Source of the DNA: Vibrio chagasii
GTDB lineage: Bacteria; Pseudomonadota; Gammaproteobacteria; Enterobacterales; Vibrionaceae
Assembly (NCBI RefSeq): GCF_002954585.1
Contig: NZ_MSCI01000001.1
Coordinates: 124,001 to 188,000 of the forward strand
Length of the DNA stretch: 64,000 bases
Direction of reading: 5' to 3'
In this document: piece by piece, positions 27,154-38,400 of the stretch
Layout of the letters: each line of letters opens with the position of its first letter
How positions within the stretch are numbered: position 1 is the first letter of the stretch
Translations under genes and position numbers: made by a program
Notes under the pieces: generated by a model
Database searches by the model: none
What the model was told of the DNA's origin: nothing
The model's input: only the letters and a program-made list of their open reading frames with translations

Positions 27154-28701
27154 TTAGTTCGCGCCTTGCTGCTGCATTTTCTGCACAAGCTTTTGAAGTT
27201 TAAGCGTATTGTAGTTGATGTTAGCAGCACTAAAGCCTTGTCCAGCTTGCATTGGGTAGTCGTCTAGAGAGCCCATGAACTTCGCCACTTCTTGAGACAT
27301 CGGAACGACCAGCCACATATTGTCGATCATCCAGCGGGTGTACATACCTGATTCTTTCGCCGCAGTTTCAAACGGGTCCATACGTAGGTTGGTGATTGAT
27401 GGCCAAGCTGGAGCCTGACGTACAGCCGATTGCATGTCACCTTCCATCATCGCAAAGCTTGCTTTCCAATCCTTCCAACGTAGTGCGTTCAACTCACCAT
27501 TTGCCGAGAAGTAAAGAATGGTCTCACGAGGCCCTTTGTCTTCTTTCCCTTCAAAGTAAGGCTTAAAGTTTGAGCCATCTAAATGAACACGCCACTCTTT
27601 GTCGTTCAGTGTTACGCCTTCTTTTAGTTCTTCGATGATGTTGTCGTTACCCGCAGCAGCTGCCAGTGTCGGTAGCCAGTCTTCTTGAGACATCAGAGCA
27701 TTGATTGCAGACCCTGGCTCTATAACACCTGGCCACTTCACGATTTGTGGTACACGCATACCACCTTCGTAAGTTGTGCCTTTTTCACCGTGGAATGGAG
27801 AGGTACCGCCATCTGGCCAAGTAAACTTCTCTGCACCGTTATCGGTAGACAGAATTACGATTGTATTGTCCGCTACATCTAAACGTTCGAGCGTATCAAG
27901 CAATGCACCGACATTGTCATCTAGCTGGCGCATACCATCGGCATAGATACCTTGACCTGTAATGCCATCGTAATGTTCGTTGAGGCGAGTCCATACGTGC
28001 ATACGAGTTGAGTTGTACCAAACGAAGAACGGCTTATCGGCTTTAACGGCTTTCTCCATGAAAGTAATCGTCGCTTCAGTAAAGTCTTCATCGATGGTTT
28101 CCATACGAGCACGAGTCAGTGGACCTGTGTCCTCAATCTTGCCATCAGCTGTCGCTTTTAGAACACCATGAGGACCGTACTGTTTTCTAAATTCAGGGTC
28201 TTTAGGGTAGAAGTACGTTTCAGGTTCTTCTTCAGCATTTAAGTGGTAAAGGTTACCGAAGAACTCATCAAAACCATGGTTAGTTGGAAGGTGTTTGTCT
28301 TGATCGCCTAGGTGGCTTTTACCAAATTGTGCCGTTGCGTAGCCTTCTTGTTTCAGCGCATCGCCGATAGTGGGAGCCCAATCTGGAATACCGTGGTCAG
28401 AGCCAGGCATACCAATGGTTAGAAGGCCCGTACGGAAAGGGTGTTGACCCGTGATGAAAGCAGCACGGCCGGCAGTACAAGACTGTTGAGCGTACATGTC
28501 TGTGAAAATAGCGCCATCGTGGGCAATACGATCGATGTTTGGTGTTTCGTATCCCATCATGCCGCGGTTGTATGCGCTGGTGTTGTAGTAGCCTAAATCA
28601 TCAGCCCAGATTGCAAGAATGTTTGGCTGTTCTGCCGCCGCTACACTCTGAGCCAAGCTCAAGGCGCCCATTGCAAGCACGGATTTGGTAAAAGTAGTCA
28701 A
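27154..28701 (-). CDS. periplasmic arylsulfatase
   Basis: 515 residues with a signal peptide ending near AAA (residue 22). The sulfatase active-site motif is SCTAGR (CxAxR), where the Cys is converted to formylglycine. The upstream metal motif WADDLGYY, NGAEKF and GEKGTTYEGGMR are also typical. CxAxR sites suit either formylglycine-generating enzyme or an anaerobic radical-SAM maturase; neither is in the window. It hydrolyses sulfate esters, perhaps of algal polysaccharides or aryl sulfates. Single gene. Confidence 0.9.
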   Translation of the reverse strand: MTTFTKSVLAMGALSLAQSVAAAEQPNILAIWADDLGYYNTSAYNRGMMGYETPNIDRIAHDGAIFTDMYAQQSCTAGRAAFITGQHPFRTGLLTIGMPGSDHGIPDWAPTIGDALKQEGYATAQFGKSHLGDQDKHLPTNHGFDEFFGNLYHLNAEEEPETYFYPKDPEFRKQYGPHGVLKATADGKIEDTGPLTRARMETIDEDFTEATITFMEKAVKADKPFFVWYNSTRMHVWTRLNEHYDGITGQGIYADGMRQLDDNVGALLDTLERLDVADNTIVILSTDNGAEKFTWPDGGTSPFHGEKGTTYEGGMRVPQIVKWPGVIEPGSAINALMSQEDWLPTLAAAAGNDNIIEELKEGVTLNDKEWRVHLDGSNFKPYFEGKEDKGPRETILYFSANGELNALRWKDWKASFAMMEGDMQSAVRQAPAWPSITNLRMDPFETAAKESGMYTRWMIDNMWLVVPMSQEVAKFMGSLDDYPMQAGQGFSAANINYNTLKLQKLVQKMQQQGAN

Positions 28702-28980
28702 GGTACAGTCCCCTTATCGTTCTAGATTACGTTGCAGAAGAAAGTATCAAAACCGGATTAATCTTGAGGACTACAGGGTATAAATTCTAGTTAACTACCT
28801 GAGTAGCGTAAGGAGTGTAGGGGAGTTAGTTGTGATTTTCGGTAAATGAGTCGCTGAAAATATACATATTTTACGATCATTAATATGTTATCATCTCCCT
28901 ACTACTTAAGGGGGTGTCTTAAGGCATCGGGATGTATGCGAGCAAACTTACGTGCTTGTGTCAGTCACTTTCTGGCGAAT

Positions 28981-29259
28981 ATGGAATCGAAAATGTTGTT
29001 GGAAGAAGTTGTAGAAATCATTGAATTAACCGACTCAGACCATTTATCTCACGCAATGGACCTGTTTAACGAACATGGCTTTGTTTCCGCAGAGCATTTA
29101 CCTTTCATGTCGGTGGTTTTTGAAACCGCACCTGAGCATCTTGCGAAGAAACTGTCGCAAATTGGCTTCAAAGGTCTAGTGCAAGTAGAGAAAAGTGAAG
29201 ATGCAGCTGGCTTTATCATCGTTGACGCTGAACGAGCTCAGCTTAGCAAAACTGCGTAA
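28981..29259 (+). CDS. small conserved-looking protein of unknown function
   Basis: 92 residues from the ATG at 28981 (starts upstream at 28885 and 28936 or downstream at 28993 are possible; no good ribosome binding site decides). Acidic and helical, beginning LLEEVVEIIEL. I do not recognise a family. It is followed 47 bp later by another unknown gene on the same strand that ends in a shared terminator, suggesting a two-gene operon. Confidence 0.55.
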   Translation: MESKMLLEEVVEIIELTDSDHLSHAMDLFNEHGFVSAEHLPFMSVVFETAPEHLAKKLSQIGFKGLVQVEKSEDAAGFIIVDAERAQLSKTA

Positions 29260-29306
29260 TCAGAAACGCTCAATAATATCCGTTATGACAATTTGAGGTT
29301 AACACA

Positions 29307-29741
29307 GTGACAACAGCTACCGTTTCAGCAACAGAGCAACAGATCTCCAATGAACATGCACTTTTGGGTGCATCGTTACTAGCGTCCCAAAAAGTAGAGT
29401 TGGCGCTGTTTAATGTGATCTCTAAATTAGCAAAAACCTTGTCAAAAGATGCTCAGAAAGAGCTAGGTTTAGACTCAGAGACTTTTTTGAGAGAGAAGGC
29501 GAGTCACCAAGAGGCTACACTCAGCTTGTATGAGCAGGCGTTCGGTGAACAACTACCGCTGAAAAAAAACGAACTTAACGATTTTATTTATCATAGAAAC
29601 TTAGTGACTCGCAGTTTTTGGCGAGTGACTGGTGCGGATGTTAAGGGTGGCGAAAAGCTAGCTAACCCAGAACTCTACCTAAAAGAGTTTCTTGCTAAAT
29701 GTGAATACTGGCAAGTGATGCTGGATAACCAATCCAAATAA
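29307..29741 (+). CDS. uncharacterised small cytoplasmic protein
   Basis: 144 residues starting at GTG with TGAGGT upstream. Predominantly helical, with no signal peptide or membrane segment; a KAS/EAT-rich central part suggests a helical bundle. Family not recognised. It probably shares a transcript with the preceding small gene. Confidence 0.65.
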   Translation: MTTATVSATEQQISNEHALLGASLLASQKVELALFNVISKLAKTLSKDAQKELGLDSETFLREKASHQEATLSLYEQAFGEQLPLKKNELNDFIYHRNLVTRSFWRVTGADVKGGEKLANPELYLKEFLAKCEYWQVMLDNQSK

Positions 29742-29756
29742 TCACGCCGAAAAAGA

Positions 29757-29788
29757 AAGCCATAGCAGAAGTGCTATGGCTTTTTTGT
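29757..29788 (+). terminator. terminator
   Basis: Stem AAGCCATAGCA/TGCTATGGCTT followed by a T run, after the 144-residue protein gene and facing the cytochrome b561 gene. Confidence 0.85.
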
Positions 29789-29824
29789 TAGCCGCGATTT
29801 AAGCCCAAAGTCTCACAGTATTAT

Positions 29825-30388
29825 TTAAATCATCATTTTTAATACATAGTTCTTAGAGACGAAGTGGTGTTTAAGTGCTGCACTGATGTGTAAAACAATT
29901 AAACAAGCTAGGGCAATACAACTGGCACGATGTAAATAAAAGAAGAAGCTGTTGATTGCTGGATTGGTAATTAGGTTTTCGACAGTGGTTAACCAGAATA
30001 ATGAGTAAGGTTGTTCCAGCATCAAATAGCCTGTACTGAACACCATAAACATGGCGAGGTACATTAAAGAGTGAGCAAGCTTAGCCACACACTTTTGCCT
30101 CTCTGGTATTGATGTTGGCATGGTTGGAGAAGAGCGAAAGTGACTCCAGATATAACGAACCACGAGCAATGGTGTCGCAACGGTCGCCAATGACATGTTA
30201 AGCACTGATAAGAATGAAAACAGCTCTGGATGACTGGTAACATAGTGCATCACATAACCAGCGATTGTGGCATAAATGATTACTGAAGCCATTACCCAGT
30301 GCAGTACACGGCTTACTAAATCGTATCTTGGATTATTCAAATTAACCTCGCTCTGATCGTTATTAATATAAGTTTCATCTCGATGCAA
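29825..30388 (-). CDS. cytochrome b561-family membrane protein
   Basis: 187 residues with four hydrophobic helices. Histidines placed as in bacterial b561 proteins: RVLHWVMA in helix 1, KLAHSLMY in helix 3, and YLHRASC and LHISAALKHH in helix 4, enough for two b hemes. Such proteins pass electrons from ubiquinol to periplasmic partners. Single gene; the partner is not next to it. Confidence 0.85.
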   Translation of the reverse strand: MHRDETYINNDQSEVNLNNPRYDLVSRVLHWVMASVIIYATIAGYVMHYVTSHPELFSFLSVLNMSLATVATPLLVVRYIWSHFRSSPTMPTSIPERQKCVAKLAHSLMYLAMFMVFSTGYLMLEQPYSLFWLTTVENLITNPAINSFFFYLHRASCIALACLIVLHISAALKHHFVSKNYVLKMMI

Positions 30389-30616
30389 TAAATCAAATGA
30401 CTCTATATTCGCATCGCGAATTAATTATATAGAACAGTATTACTTGGTATTTTTATAATTTAGAAATTAATGATGTTGCTTCAGGTGTTTTATAATTATC
30501 AATGATGTTTTAGAGTGTTAATTCCAATATGGATAAGGCAAACTTGCCCACTTCCTAGCTTGTATGCCTATTACGAGATACAGTTAGGTTAAAGATAAAT
30601 ATATAAGGAATGTATA

Positions 30617-31456
30617 ATGCTTCGAATCTTATTGATTGCAGTTATCTCAGTGTTCAGCACAATGAGTTTTGCAAGCGAAGAAGTTAAGTACTCTGAGAAA
30701 GAGTATTTGGATAGACCATTGATGGAACGCTATATCCTTGATGAGTTAAAACAACTGAGAATCGAGCAGCAGGATCTTGAAAGGCGTCTCACCATTCAGA
30801 TGACGGATCGTGAGCTGGCTGTAGCGGATAAGTCACTCAATTATGCCAATGTCACCGTTACCTATTTCTTCTACATTATTGCAGGCGTGGCGTCTTTAAT
30901 CGCCTTAGTGGGTTGGCAGTCGCTCAAAGAGCTAAAACACACCACCAAAGAGATGGCAGATCAACGACTCAATACTATCGCTCAAGAGTATGAGAAAAAG
31001 TTCAACGTGCTTGAGAGAGACTTGAAGCGTAAAACAAGAATCATTTCAGAGAACAACCGAGAAATCGAAATCATCAATGAGATCCACAATCTATGGTTGA
31101 GGGCGCAGAATGCTCAAACCGCGGAACAGAAAATTGAAATCTATGATGAGATTTTGAAGGTTCGTCCTGGGGACTTGGAAGCATTGACATACAAAGCAGA
31201 CGCAGCGATGGAGATTCAGGAATACCATTGGGCGATGAGCTTATGTAATCGTGTGTTAGAGGTGGATGACCAGAACGCTCATGCTTTATATCAACGAGCG
31301 TGTGCTTATGCTAGGTTGGGAGCAGAAGGGCAAGCGATTGATGATTTAGAACGCTCCGTCGAAGCCAGTGGCTCAATGCGAGAGCTGTTGGCTGAAGAGC
31401 CAGACTTCGAAATGCTTCGAGGCTTAGAACGTTTTGAAGCGCTTCGCGAAGAATAA
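30617..31456 (+). CDS. membrane-anchored TPR protein
   Basis: 279 residues. Signal-like N-terminus (ending SFAS, residue 20), a membrane segment around 82-103 (VTYFFYIIAGVASLIALVGW), a charged coiled-coil stretch to about 160, and two to three TPR units to about 255. The end, EMLRGLERFEALR, resembles a TPR end-of-group helix. It likely scaffolds other proteins at the inner membrane; no partner is visible. Confidence 0.7.
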   Translation: MLRILLIAVISVFSTMSFASEEVKYSEKEYLDRPLMERYILDELKQLRIEQQDLERRLTIQMTDRELAVADKSLNYANVTVTYFFYIIAGVASLIALVGWQSLKELKHTTKEMADQRLNTIAQEYEKKFNVLERDLKRKTRIISENNREIEIINEIHNLWLRAQNAQTAEQKIEIYDEILKVRPGDLEALTYKADAAMEIQEYHWAMSLCNRVLEVDDQNAHALYQRACAYARLGAEGQAIDDLERSVEASGSMRELLAEEPDFEMLRGLERFEALREE

Positions 31457-31599
31457 GGATTTGATTGTATGGTGGGGTCGCGTCCCATCATACTTTTATG
31501 CTTTATACGGAACGGTTTCTTACATTTCATTAGTGCTTTTGCATGATTTGTTATGTTATAACACTTTCTAAGTTCCTTGTTTTAACCGTTAAGTATTTT

Positions 31600-32856
31600 A
31601 TGAAGTACCTCCGTATTAGCCTGATTATTATTGCAATCAGTGCATTTTCACTCGCTACTTTCCTTTCCTTTCATTCCGAACCAGAAAAAGAAATTTCAAT
31701 AAAAATAACGCCTTATCAAGAATTACACACGGACGGTGAAGAACAGGCGCAGGTACAAAATCAGACTAACTCATTAGTCAAAATTCACTACTTTGTGAAG
31801 GTAGGGGATACCCTCAGCAACATCTTTTCGTCTTGGAATCTGCCTTATGAAACCGTTCATAAGATCATGGAAGCGGATCTTGAGTCTTTGAAACTCGATA
31901 CAATTAAGCCAGGTGATCATTTAGAACTGCTTTTGGATGGCGACTCTAAAAAGCTTGTGGAGTTGATCTATCACGAGAGTCTGGTTGAGCAAGCGACCTT
32001 TACTCGAAACGATGATGGTAGTTTCACCTATAAATTCCACGAGATCCCAGGTGAATGGAAAGAAAAACTCTATGCGGGTAGTGTCCAAGGGAGTTTTTCA
32101 ACGTCTGCATACAGAGCTGGGTTAACTACCGCTCAGATAGCGAATATTACTCGCACGTTGAAAGATAAAGTTAACTTCGCTCGTGAGCTGAGAGCGGGTG
32201 ACAGCTTTAATGTATTGGTCAAAGAGCAATACACAGATGATCACCTAACAGGCAAAACAGAAGTTCAAGGTATCTCAATTCAGTTACGAAACCGCGAAGT
32301 GGCAGCTTTTCTCGCACCAGATGGTCTTTTCTATGACAGAGAGGGCAATAGTCTAGAGCAAGCCTTTGATAGATACCCTGTCGACAGAAAATTCCGACGA
32401 ATTACCTCATCGTTTAATCCGACACGAAGACATCCAGTAACAGGGCGAATCTCACCGCACAATGGTACTGATTTTGCGACGCCAGTGGGCTCACCGGTTT
32501 ACTCAACAGGTGATGGCCGTGTTGTTGCGCTTCGTGACCACCCGTATGCCGGCAAGTACTTGGTGATCGAACACAACAGTGTATACACGACGCGTTATCT
32601 TCACTTGAGCCGGTTCTTAGTTAAGAAAGGGCAACAAGTTAAGCGAGGCCAGAAAATTGCGCTATCGGGTGCGACTGGCCGCATTACTGGCCCTCACTTG
32701 CACTTTGAGGTGTTGGTTCGTGGTCGAGCTGTTGATGCGATGAAGGCTAACCTACCGATGGCGAGCTCGATTATGCCTAAAGACAGAAAAGAGTTTTTAG
32801 CTCGAATCGCCTCTTTTGATGCCATGATCTCTGAGCCCGCAGAACGCGCAAGTTAA
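31600..32856 (+). CDS. M23 peptidoglycan endopeptidase (MepM-like)
   Basis: 418 residues from the ATG at 31600, which places a single N-terminal membrane anchor (ISLIIIAISAFSLATFLSF) at the start; a longer in-frame start at 31543 adds 19 residues. After a LysM/OapA-like region (FVKVGDTLSNIF) comes the LytM domain with the zinc ligands HNGTDF and HLHFEV. It would cleave cross-links in the cell wall from the periplasmic side. Terminator directly downstream. Confidence 0.9.
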   Translation: MKYLRISLIIIAISAFSLATFLSFHSEPEKEISIKITPYQELHTDGEEQAQVQNQTNSLVKIHYFVKVGDTLSNIFSSWNLPYETVHKIMEADLESLKLDTIKPGDHLELLLDGDSKKLVELIYHESLVEQATFTRNDDGSFTYKFHEIPGEWKEKLYAGSVQGSFSTSAYRAGLTTAQIANITRTLKDKVNFARELRAGDSFNVLVKEQYTDDHLTGKTEVQGISIQLRNREVAAFLAPDGLFYDREGNSLEQAFDRYPVDRKFRRITSSFNPTRRHPVTGRISPHNGTDFATPVGSPVYSTGDGRVVALRDHPYAGKYLVIEHNSVYTTRYLHLSRFLVKKGQQVKRGQKIALSGATGRITGPHLHFEVLVRGRAVDAMKANLPMASSIMPKDRKEFLARIASFDAMISEPAERAS

Positions 32857-32890
32857 AGATATTCAAACTTAACTTGGCAATGCATTAAAC

Positions 32891-32930
32891 AACGCCCCTT
32901 AGCTAACGGTTTAGCTAAGGGGCGTTTTTT
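32891..32930 (+). terminator. terminator after the M23 peptidase gene
   Basis: 16-bp perfect stem AACGCCCCTTAGCTAA and its complement, followed by six T. Confidence 0.9.
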
Positions 32931-33035
32931 ATAGGGAATCACACAACTGAGCGAATGACTCAGTTATCTGTTAGATAGAATTGCCGAGTGGCGAGGTTTG
33001 GTGGTTAGCTGGGCTCAGAATCAACCTGCAACTAG

Positions 33036-33356
33036 TTAAGCAACAACTACCGCTGTGCCACTGGCAGACACCATTAGCATGCCGTTACCTGTGCCAAGTA
33101 CTTCGTAATCGATATCAACACCCACGACGGCGTTTGCTCCGGCTTCAATGGCTTTCTGTTCTAACTCTTTGAATGCATAGTTGCGTGCTTTCTCGAGTTC
33201 CTTTTCGTAGGTGGCAGAACGTCCACCAACAAAATCACGAATACCAGAAAACATATCCTTGAATACGTTCACCCCTAAGATAGCTTCTCCGGCAATAACC
33301 CCTTTGTAGTCGACAATGCGTTTACCTTCGACAGATTGTGTGGTGGTAATGATCAT
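33036..33356 (-). CDS. YbjQ/UPF0145 heavy-metal-binding domain protein
   Basis: 106 residues, the usual length of YbjQ proteins, with the typical start [14 protein letters not shown], then [10 protein letters not shown], and [12 protein letters not shown]. Forms pentamers in known structures; function uncertain. Single gene 24 bp from the LysR stop on the same strand. Confidence 0.9.
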   Translation of the reverse strand: MIITTTQSVEGKRIVDYKGVIAGEAILGVNVFKDMFSGIRDFVGGRSATYEKELEKARNYAFKELEQKAIEAGANAVVGVDIDYEVLGTGNGMLMVSASGTAVVVA

Positions 33357-33380
33357 AATGGCCTCTTGTAAGTAACGGTT

Positions 33381-34328
33381 CTATTGGATGTTATCGTTAT
33401 TCTCTTCTTGTGTTCGATCGTTAAGCGTCATGTCTGAATTGGCAAATTCATGTCTTAACCATGTTCTCAGTTGTAGCACACTTTCTTGTTTTAACTTGTT
33501 TTTTGGGCAAACAAAATAGAAATCTTGGTGTGGGTTAGCGACTGGCTCGCCAAGCTCTACCAGCACACCGTGGCTGATGTCATCTTTTACAAACAAGCGA
33601 TGGGTGACTAATACGCCAAGTGAACGAATAGCGGCTTGTACTGCTTGAATCGATACATCAAACGTTAGATTACTGTGGAAACTGGGCATAGGGACTTGAT
33701 AATGGTCGCACCATACTTGCCAGTCGTGTTTGCGCCTTGGGTTAAAAACACCAATGGTAGGGTTCTGTTCGACAAGCTCAATGACACTTAACTCTTTATT
33801 GTTCGCAAGTAGCGTAGGGCTACACACCAGCACCAGATCATCATCGCCTAGTTTTTCGCTGTAGTACTGCTCCCACTCATTCGGTTTGCCATGCACAAGA
33901 GCAATATCAACCCCTTCTTGTTCGATATCGAAAGGGCCCGTTAGTGTTGAAATACGAATATCAAGTGACGGAGCGAAAGCTTGAAAGTCGGGGACGCGGG
34001 GGATCCACCAATGCATTGCAAGCGAATTCACCATATTGAGGGTGATGCGATGGTCATTGGGCGTCCTTGCTAGCTCTTCAGTCGCCTCTATCACCTGTTC
34101 CAATGCAGGAGCGACCTTGCGGTAATAACGTTTACCTGCGGCATTAAGGACAACGCGACGACCTACTCGCTGAAACAGCGGCCTATTGACCTGTTGCTCT
34201 AAAGATTTAATGGCTTGGCTTACTGCAGAGTGGCTGACATACAGTACACGAGCGGCATCGGTCATGCTGCCAGTTTCTGCAACAGCAATGAAAGCATAAA
34301 CGGATTTAAGTGGAACGAGCTTTTTCAT
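33381..34328 (-). CDS. LysR-family regulator (GcvA-like)
   Basis: 315 residues from the ATG at 34328, which has AAGGA 10 bp upstream; the longer frame to 34646 overlaps the divergent EamA gene and is not used. N-terminal winged helix-turn-helix (TDAARVLYVSHSAVSQAIKSL region) and a standard effector domain. It is divergent from an EamA transporter with 91 bp between the start codons, the usual arrangement for a LysR protein and its target. Confidence 0.88.
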   Translation of the reverse strand: MKKLVPLKSVYAFIAVAETGSMTDAARVLYVSHSAVSQAIKSLEQQVNRPLFQRVGRRVVLNAAGKRYYRKVAPALEQVIEATEELARTPNDHRITLNMVNSLAMHWWIPRVPDFQAFAPSLDIRISTLTGPFDIEQEGVDIALVHGKPNEWEQYYSEKLGDDDLVLVCSPTLLANNKELSVIELVEQNPTIGVFNPRRKHDWQVWCDHYQVPMPSFHSNLTFDVSIQAVQAAIRSLGVLVTHRLFVKDDISHGVLVELGEPVANPHQDFYFVCPKNKLKQESVLQLRTWLRHEFANSDMTLNDRTQEENNDNIQ

Positions 34329-34419
34329 TGGTAAGTTTTCCTTACAGTTATGGTTAATATTACTCGCTATTTTTAATGACGTCACGCTTCTAAAATAGAT
34401 AGCATAGGAGGTGATAATT

Positions 34420-35427
34420 ATGTCTGATATTACCAAGGCGACGACTTTCATGTTGTTGTCTACATTCAGTTTGTCTTTAAGCGGTTTAGTGGCGAAGTAT
34501 CTATCGGAAGCGATGCCTATTTCATTACTAAGCTTCATGCGTTTTTTCTTACCTAGTTTGCTCTTATTCTTATTTCTTATCTTCTCTAAAATCAGCAGGC
34601 CGGCAGGAAGTATGTGGAAGCCATTGGTCATGCGGGCGATATTCATGGTGGCATGTCAGTGGTGTTTTCTTACGTCGTTACAAACTTTGACGCTTTTGGA
34701 AGGTGTGGTGCTGTTTAGTACTGGGCCGCTATTCATTCCTTTGTTAGAAAAATTAATGTTTGGGACCAAGATTCATACAACAACCATATTTTGTTTAGCG
34801 GTAACCTTTGTTGGTGTTGTGATGATGGCAGGAGATTGGTCGCAGTTTAAATTTGGCTCTGAGTTCTTGAGACCTGAATTGCTGCTCGGTTTGTTGGCTG
34901 GAGTATTCAACTCAGCGTCACAAGTGAGTTTGTATCGCGCTTCTAAAACCAGTCTCACGCCTGCAGAGCTCAATGCTTGGACATTCTTGGTTGCGGCAAT
35001 ATTGGTTATCCCAATGTTGGTATTCACCTCAATAAAAGGCACTTCTGGAGTGCAAGCAGACTCAAGTATTCTTAATACTTTAAAGACGATTGACCAAATC
35101 GGCTGGATTGGAATAGGTGCATTTGGATTGGCGTTATGTACTGTTAATACACAGATCTTCCGTTCAAAGGCTTACAAGCTTACAGAAAGTGGTTCTCAAC
35201 TGGCTCCGTTAATTTTCACCAACATGTTGTTTAGTGCACTGTGGCAAGGTGTGTTTTTTGATGATGTATTTTCTACTCAGCAGTTGGTCGGTATTAATCT
35301 GATTGTCGCTGCGAGCATCACAAACACCTTGTTAGCGAAAAAGCATAGTAACTCCCGAAAAGCGACGCCTGTGAGCACCTCAAAAGCGGATTCTGTGCTC
35401 GATCTACAAGCAATAGTTAAGCGTTAA
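34420..35427 (+). CDS. EamA/DMT-family transporter
   Basis: 335 residues from the ATG at 34420, which has an exceptionally good ribosome binding site (AGGAGGTGAT); an in-frame GTG 9 bp upstream lies within it. About ten hydrophobic segments in two EamA repeats. Likely exports a metabolite sensed by the divergent LysR regulator. Confidence 0.85.
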   Translation: MSDITKATTFMLLSTFSLSLSGLVAKYLSEAMPISLLSFMRFFLPSLLLFLFLIFSKISRPAGSMWKPLVMRAIFMVACQWCFLTSLQTLTLLEGVVLFSTGPLFIPLLEKLMFGTKIHTTTIFCLAVTFVGVVMMAGDWSQFKFGSEFLRPELLLGLLAGVFNSASQVSLYRASKTSLTPAELNAWTFLVAAILVIPMLVFTSIKGTSGVQADSSILNTLKTIDQIGWIGIGAFGLALCTVNTQIFRSKAYKLTESGSQLAPLIFTNMLFSALWQGVFFDDVFSTQQLVGINLIVAASITNTLLAKKHSNSRKATPVSTSKADSVLDLQAIVKR

Positions 35428-35444
35428 ACGTTGTCAGAAACGGT

Positions 35445-38400
35445 TTAAAAAAGTGAGCGTATGTACTCTTTTACTTTATCGATATGTTTCGTTTCATCAA
35501 CCTCGCATCGTTGGTTTGGTTCAAGGAATTGCTCGGCGTAGTTGTCGTAGATTTTGTTTTCTAGAAACAGTAAATAGAGTTTGGGATCGATATGACCGCT
35601 GGTGGCCATGTCGGTCATGATATTGAGCGATTCACTGAGCAGCTTGCCTTTTTTATACGGACGATCGCTCGAAGTTAGAGCTTCAAACACATCTGCAATT
35701 GCCATGGCTCTCGACGGTAGAGGTAACTGGTCTTCGCTTAACCCTCTAGGGTAGCCCTTACCATCGATGCGTTCATGATGGCCACTGGCGATTTCAGGAA
35801 TGTTTTGTAGGTAAGATGGGTAAGGGAGCTTGTTTAACATGGTGAAGGTCTGAATGATATGATCATTAATCATGAAGCGCTCCTCTTCGTTGAGAGTGCC
35901 ACGATTGACCTTTAAATTATGCAGTTCGCCTTGGTTGTATTTGACTTCTCCTGGCTTAAGAACGAACTCTTCTTGCCACAATTCTGCTGGATTAAAGCCG
36001 TTATCCCATGGGATTTTGTGCTCTGGTTTATCTGCAAGCAGTGGTTCCATTACTGGTAATGTCTGTTCACTGTTATCTGGTGCAGCATCGGCAGATTGCG
36101 ACGATTTCTGCCACGACTCGTATCTCTCTTTTTCAGCCCAAGATATTCCAAGCTGGTCGTCTAACGTTCGTTTCCATTGACGCTTAGCTATTTGGTCCAA
36201 TCGTTCTAGCTGTTCTTGTGTTATTGATTCGCCGCCAAGATTGCACTGGGCAACGAAGGCAAACTCCTCATCGAGAGTTGATAGGGTTTGCTCGAGGATC
36301 TGTAGTTGCTCTTCTTGAAGACCACCATTCGTCATCGCTTTCCAATAGTCGGTTTCAGCTTGCTGTTTAAGTAGCTCAAATCGCATGCGAACTTCGTGGA
36401 TTCGGTCGTAAATGGTCTCGAGCTTGGTTGCTTTGTCTACCACATACTCAGGTGTGGTGACTTTCCCGCAGTCATGCAACCACGCAGCTAACATCAACTC
36501 TTCCCACTGTTTGCTGTCCAGAGAGAACTGAGGGTAATAACGGTCGTCATCTATAGTCGCTTGGGTTAACCATTTGGTTAGCTCGGGTACTCGCTGACAG
36601 TGACCGCCAGTGTAGGGGGACTTGGTATCTATCGCAGAGGCTATTAGCTCGATAAAGGCGTTGAGCATATCTTTCTGTTGCTGCATTTGATCAATGTTGT
36701 CTTTGGCTATTTCCGCAAAGCTCAATAGCTCTCTTAAAAAGGCATGTTTATCCGCTTGAGCTTTGGTAATGGGCCTTTCATAGCCAATCGCCACTATACC
36801 AACCAACAGCTTTTCACGGTTCAACAACGGGAAGAGGTATAGGTCAGAGTTGAAGATTGAGTCTTGATAATAGTTGAGCACATTGTCTTCTCGATTTAAG
36901 TGGATGGTCTCTCCTGACTTGAGTTTGCACAGTAACCAAGGTGTATGTTTGATGAAGTCATTGATGTCGGCCTTAAAGGGAATAATCGCTAGGTTGGCCG
37001 CGGTATCAAACACGTCTTTCTCTTCTGATTGAGTAAACAGCACAATGGTTTCAGCCTTGGTGATCAGATAGCTTTGATGGGCAATGTTCTTGGCAAGTAT
37101 TGAGAACTCTTGATTTCCTGCTGTGTCTCGCAGCAAGTTGATCAAGTCATGAAGCGTGTGTTCCATCAACTCAATGGAGTGAGCGAGGTTCGCGACCTCT
37201 TTAATCATGCTCTTTGGATAATGAGTACGGCGGAAATCAAATCGTGCGATGTTATCGGTAAGCTGCATCAAGGTATTGAGTGGCTGGGACAGGCGATTAG
37301 CCACTAGCCACACGATACCAAAGCAGATAAACAGCATCCCAATCGCGACGGCGACTTGTTTGTCACGCATTGAAATAAGATCAGAAAGTAGCTCATTGTG
37401 TGGTGTTGCTTCTGCCAAATAGAGAGTCACGTTTTGGGTGAGCTCAACCGGAGTTAAGGTCAATGCCCATGTGTTCAGGTTGTACTCTACGTTTTTTAGA
37501 TCGAGATTAAATTTCTGTTCATCTGAGATCAGTGGGCCCAAAACAGATGCTTTTAACGCCTCCATTTGGTCTCGTTTAGGGATGTTGAAGAAGCTTTGCT
37601 CTTGCTCACTACCAGAGAGCTTACCTGTGCTTTGTCCATTACCAGTGTTGGCATTTTTAGCCTCGAGTGTGAGATTCGAGGTCGTTAAATTAAGTTGATG
37701 CTGACCAAGAAGGTTAAAGTGTTGGTCAAATAGAGCGAGTCTCGTCTGCGGAGAATAAGCTAGCTCACTGATCTGAGAAGAGAGTGAACTCAGCGTGAAG
37801 TCAGCACCCACCACATGTTTGCCATCGGCTGAACGTCTAGACAGCGTAATGCCATTGGTTTTCAGAAAATAAAAAAGATAGGGCTCGGATAAGTGTATTG
37901 ATCCATCCGGCTTTGCATTGCGATACCAAGTACGAGTTGTTGGGTTGAATTTACTCTCGCTTTGAACTGTGCTGATGACCTGATGCGCACCATCGAGGTA
38001 GGTAATAAAGTTCTCACCATCCAAATTAGTGCTACTGACCATCATGGTCGCTTTGGCAGGGGCATTATTTTCGGCTCTTTGTTTATTCGTGCTTAAGGGG
38101 CGAAAGATCCTGAAATCGCCATCTTCCGAGCCATAGAAGAGCGCGACCAAATTAGTATTCTGTTTGAAGATGATATCAACCGACGCCAGCCAAGACTCCT
38201 TTTCGATGGAAGCACTTTGCTGATTAACAAACGGACTGAACGCCATCACATTCAATGTGGTAATAACCGGGCCTATCGCTTGTTTGAAAACAGACTCTAG
38301 CTTGTCGCGGTGCTCATTACTGACCTCGCGAACGGTTCCCAATAGCAACTCTTGAGAATGCCGATAGCTTATTGATATCAAAACTGCACCGACAAACGTT

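Noticed and set aside
34329..34646. N-terminal extension of the LysR gene
   Set aside because: It would overlap the divergent EamA gene; the shorter start has a good ribosome binding site and the normal family N-terminus.
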